From: Pseudomonadota bacterium
GTDB taxonomy: Bacteria > Bdellovibrionota > Bacteriovoracia > Bacteriovoracales > Bacteriovoracaceae
Direction of reading: 5' to 3'
Assembly (NCBI GenBank): GCA_023432655.1
Contig: JAEYUK010000062.1
Coordinates: 1-7,381, forward strand
Length of the DNA: 7,381 nucleotides
Shown here: in pieces, positions 5,630 to 7,381 of the stretch
Layout: each line of letters begins with the position of its first letter
How positions within the stretch are numbered: position 1 is the first letter of the stretch
Made by a program: the position numbers and the translations under genes
The notes under the pieces: generated by a model
Databases searched by the model: none
Told to the model about the DNA's origin: nothing
The model's input: the letters and a program-made list of their open reading frames with translations, nothing else

Positions 5630-6970
5630 ATGAATAATTTAAGTCCACAGGCCTATAGGGCCTTATTTTTGAAACATCTTTCTCGATTTTTGGAAAATAT
5701 GGCCAGCGGGAAAGAATTAAAGAGATCCCATGCGGTGGCGGTATCGGGTGGAATTGATTCTATGACTCTCCTTTGGGCCGCGGTTCGGCTTCATAGGCAA
5801 GGCACCTTAGGTCCCATTCGGGCGATTTTTATTCATCATCATACCAGACCTGGTCAAGACCTGGATCTCGAGATCGTGAAAAAGCTATGCCGGGATTCCC
5901 AAATCCCTCTATCTATACTCCATGCTGAAGGGCTTCGCAGTAGCTCTGGGAATTTTGAGGCAAAGGCCCGTAGAGCTCGTCAGGAATTATGTTTAAATGA
6001 ACTTAAGAAAGGAGAGTTTCTCTGGACTGGCCATCATCTGGATGACTCCTATGAGTGGAGTTTCATGCAGAGACATCGCTCGACCACACCTCAGGCCAGT
6101 ATCGGTATTCCTGTCAGAAATGGAAGAATCATTCGACCTTTCCTTTGTGTGACTCGGGCCCAAATAAAACGATTGGCCAGATTCGAAGATATTCCTTATC
6201 GGGATGATCCAACTAACAACGAAATAAAGCATGACCGAAATTTTATTCGATTGAAAGTGGCCCCTCTCATTCGACAGCGGTATCCTAAATATTTAAAGTT
6301 TTACGCCCACTTTGCTAATTACCTGGCCATGATGATGAATGTGAGTTTGTTGAAAAGGAGTGGACCTTCGAAAATTTTCGTATATGAAGAAGGGGCCATT
6401 TTTTTGGGGCGAAGCTTTTCTGAACTTCAGATTCAGGAAATGATTCATCATTTTTCTAATACAGACCGAGGTGAAATCATTACTACTATCGAGCGAATGC
6501 TCCGGGCCATTGATAATGGCAAAAAAGGTCCTTTCCATTTTAGTGGCGGCATTGAAGCCTCTTACTCTCATGGTCTTCTTATGCTTTATCGACAAGGGAT
6601 GATAAATAATGACCACCTCATTGCCGCTTCTCTTTCTAAACTCAGTAATGAAGACCTTTTGGACATCGATTCTTATGACAAGGCCGAGCTTGAACAGGCC
6701 TGGCAGAATCTTGTGCGTAAAAAGAACGCGATGAGAAATATGCCGGGGCTAGTGTTGGTGATGGAATCAGAATCAATTTGCAAAACACTTAATACATCTG
6801 TTTATGACAGTCGTTTCCCACGGGTTTCGGCCCTCTGTAAAGAGCGTGGGTTGCGCTTTATGACTTTTCAAAAATGCCTTGATGTCTGGATGCAGAAAAA
6901 AGAAAGGTTGCCTGAAAGACTCAAGATTATCCCGCTTGATAACCTTTCTCATCTCTTTACTTCCCAATAA
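5630..6970 (+). CDS. tilS: tRNA(Ile)-lysidine synthetase TilS
   Basis: A 446-residue cytoplasmic enzyme that uses ATP and lysine to convert C34 of tRNA-Ile2 (CAU) to lysidine, changing its reading from AUG to AUA. The N-type PP-loop is at 35-44 (AVAVSGGIDS). Other family landmarks are GNFEAKARRARQE (107-119), TGHHLDD (133-139), IIRPFL (167-172) and the RDDPTNNEIKHDRNFIRLKV segment (191-210), equivalent to the usual DpSN...RN.iR motif. Two motifs deviate: IFIHHHTR (66-73) where VHVNHGLR is usual, and DDSYEW (138-143) where DDQAET is usual. Residues after about 220 are not recognisable as the usual C-terminal TilS domains, although total length is normal. Start ATG follows only a partial SD (AGAAG, eight bases away), and no other in-frame start is close upstream. 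ftsH follows after 76 bases, a common neighbour of tilS. Confidence 0.94.
   Translation: MNNLSPQAYRALFLKHLSRFLENMASGKELKRSHAVAVSGGIDSMTLLWAAVRLHRQGTLGPIRAIFIHHHTRPGQDLDLEIVKKLCRDSQIPLSILHAEGLRSSSGNFEAKARRARQELCLNELKKGEFLWTGHHLDDSYEWSFMQRHRSTTPQASIGIPVRNGRIIRPFLCVTRAQIKRLARFEDIPYRDDPTNNEIKHDRNFIRLKVAPLIRQRYPKYLKFYAHFANYLAMMMNVSLLKRSGPSKIFVYEEGAIFLGRSFSELQIQEMIHHFSNTDRGEIITTIERMLRAIDNGKKGPFHFSGGIEASYSHGLLMLYRQGMINNDHLIAASLSKLSNEDLLDIDSYDKAELEQAWQNLVRKKNAMRNMPGLVLVMESESICKTLNTSVYDSRFPRVSALCKERGLRFMTFQKCLDVWMQKKERLPERLKIIPLDNLSHLFTSQ
6901..6949 (+). other. Long inverted repeat / RNA stem-loop at the 3' end of tilS
   Basis: AGAAAGGTT (6901-6909) is the exact reverse complement of AACCTTTCT (6941-6949). 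Within the loop, TCAAG (6921-6925) pairs with CTTGA (6935-6939), so a two-step hairpin with an 11-base bulge can form. It ends about 20 bases before the tilS stop. No T run follows directly, so it is not a standard terminator. It could protect or punctuate the tilS-ftsH transcript; codon constraint or chance is the alternative. Confidence 0.4.
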
Positions 6971-6984
6971 AGTAAGAGTTTCGT

Positions 6985-6990
6985 TATAAT
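6985..6990 (+). promoter_or_regulatory. Candidate -10 element for ftsH
   Basis: A perfect TATAAT lies in the tilS-ftsH gap, about 57 bases before the ftsH ATG. The matching -35 position (6962-6967, TCCCAA) is poor and there is no extended -10. A GTAAG/CTTAC pair (6972-6976, 7002-7006) surrounds it. ftsH may have its own weak or activated promoter in addition to read-through from tilS. Confidence 0.35.
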
Positions 6991-7032
6991 AAAGCTGCCA
7001 ACTTACAGAAGGCCTATATTCCTAAGAGTTAA

Positions 7033-7038
7033 AGAAGG
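7033..7038 (+). promoter_or_regulatory. Ribosome binding site of ftsH
   Basis: AGAAGG lies eight bases before ATG 7047, a good SD and spacing that supports this start. Confidence 0.65.
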
Positions 7039-7046
7039 TTTCTATC

Positions 7047-7381
7047 ATGAGAAAACAACAGAAAACGTTAATGCTTTGGATCGTTGTGATTTTGATCATG
7101 GCCTTTGTCATGAAGGTACTTGAACAAAAAACGGTCAGCGCCAAGAATATTAACTTTAGCAACTTTATTACTGCCGTTGAGAGCGGCAACGTCCGTGAAG
7201 TTACTTTTCAGGGTGACACAACTATTCAGGGTAAATTTAAAGAGGGTTATGAAAACGGCTCTTATTTTGAATTAACTGGTAATACCGGTGATGAGACATT
7301 CCGCATTTTAAAAGAGCACGGAATTATTCCGAACTACAAAAAAGAAGAAAAACAAGGATTCCTCGCGACTCTACTCATTAA
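7047..7381 (+). CDS. ftsH: ATP-dependent zinc metalloprotease FtsH, N-terminal part (partial)
   Basis: The first 111 codons of FtsH, the hexameric inner-membrane AAA+ protease that degrades misfolded membrane proteins and some regulators. A basic start (MRKQQK) leads to a membrane segment at about 8-25. The periplasmic FtsH_ext domain follows, recognisable from INFSNFITAVESGNVREV (35-52) and the TTIQGKF strand (58-64). A second membrane segment begins at about 105 (FLATLLI) at the window edge. The AAA+ and HExxH protease domains lie outside the window, so activity cannot be judged. Identification rests on the N-terminal domain pattern plus the tilS neighbour. It is 76 bases downstream of tilS on the same strand and probably shares its transcript. 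Confidence 0.92.
   Translation, partial: MRKQQKTLMLWIVVILIMAFVMKVLEQKTVSAKNINFSNFITAVESGNVREVTFQGDTTIQGKFKEGYENGSYFELTGNTGDETFRILKEHGIIPNYKKEEKQGFLATLLI

Noticed and set aside
6293..6616. Possible minus-strand gene within tilS
   Set aside because: Antisense shadow of tilS; no domain and no plausible context.

Overview
The window looks like chromosomal DNA from a Gram-negative bacterium. An FtsH N-terminus, a membrane sensor kinase with a periplasmic loop, Shine-Dalgarno (SD) sites and a tRNA gene with encoded CCA all fit this. Base composition is moderately AT-rich by eye. A tilS-ftsH pair beside a very large circularly permuted ATP-grasp protein is compatible with a Bdellovibrio/Bacteriovorax-type predator or a relative, but the window does not prove that. 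No insertion sequence, phage gene, CRISPR array or other mobile element is visible.

Layout. The left 5.5 kb reads on the minus strand and the right 1.8 kb on the plus strand, diverging from a short promoter region at about 5552-5629. Going leftward from there on the minus strand: a CAU tRNA gene (closest to elongator tRNA-Met), an OmpR-type response regulator, an overlapping HAMP-type sensor histidine kinase, a 325-base gap with several small symmetric elements but no gene, and a long reading frame that leaves the window at base 1. That frame gives 986 codons of a circularly permuted type-2 ATP-grasp protein with a long unassigned C-terminal region. Going rightward on the plus strand: tilS (tRNA-Ile lysidine synthetase) and the first 111 codons of ftsH.

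How the parts relate. The response regulator and kinase form one translationally coupled two-component unit. It has a good -35 element of its own, flanked by a short tandem repeat that could be an autoregulatory site. Nothing in the sequence names its signal. The ATP-grasp gene lies downstream on the same strand but is separated by the gap, so co-regulation is only a possibility. tilS and ftsH are a widespread neighbour pair in bacteria. TilS modifies a CAU-anticodon tRNA (tRNA-Ile2), and a CAU tRNA gene sits divergently next to it. That tRNA resembles Met rather than Ile2, so it is probably a non-substrate TilS must discriminate against.

The least explained item is the ATP-grasp protein. Its catalytic core motifs are clear, but its substrate, the end of the gene and the 380-residue-plus C-terminal part are unknown.
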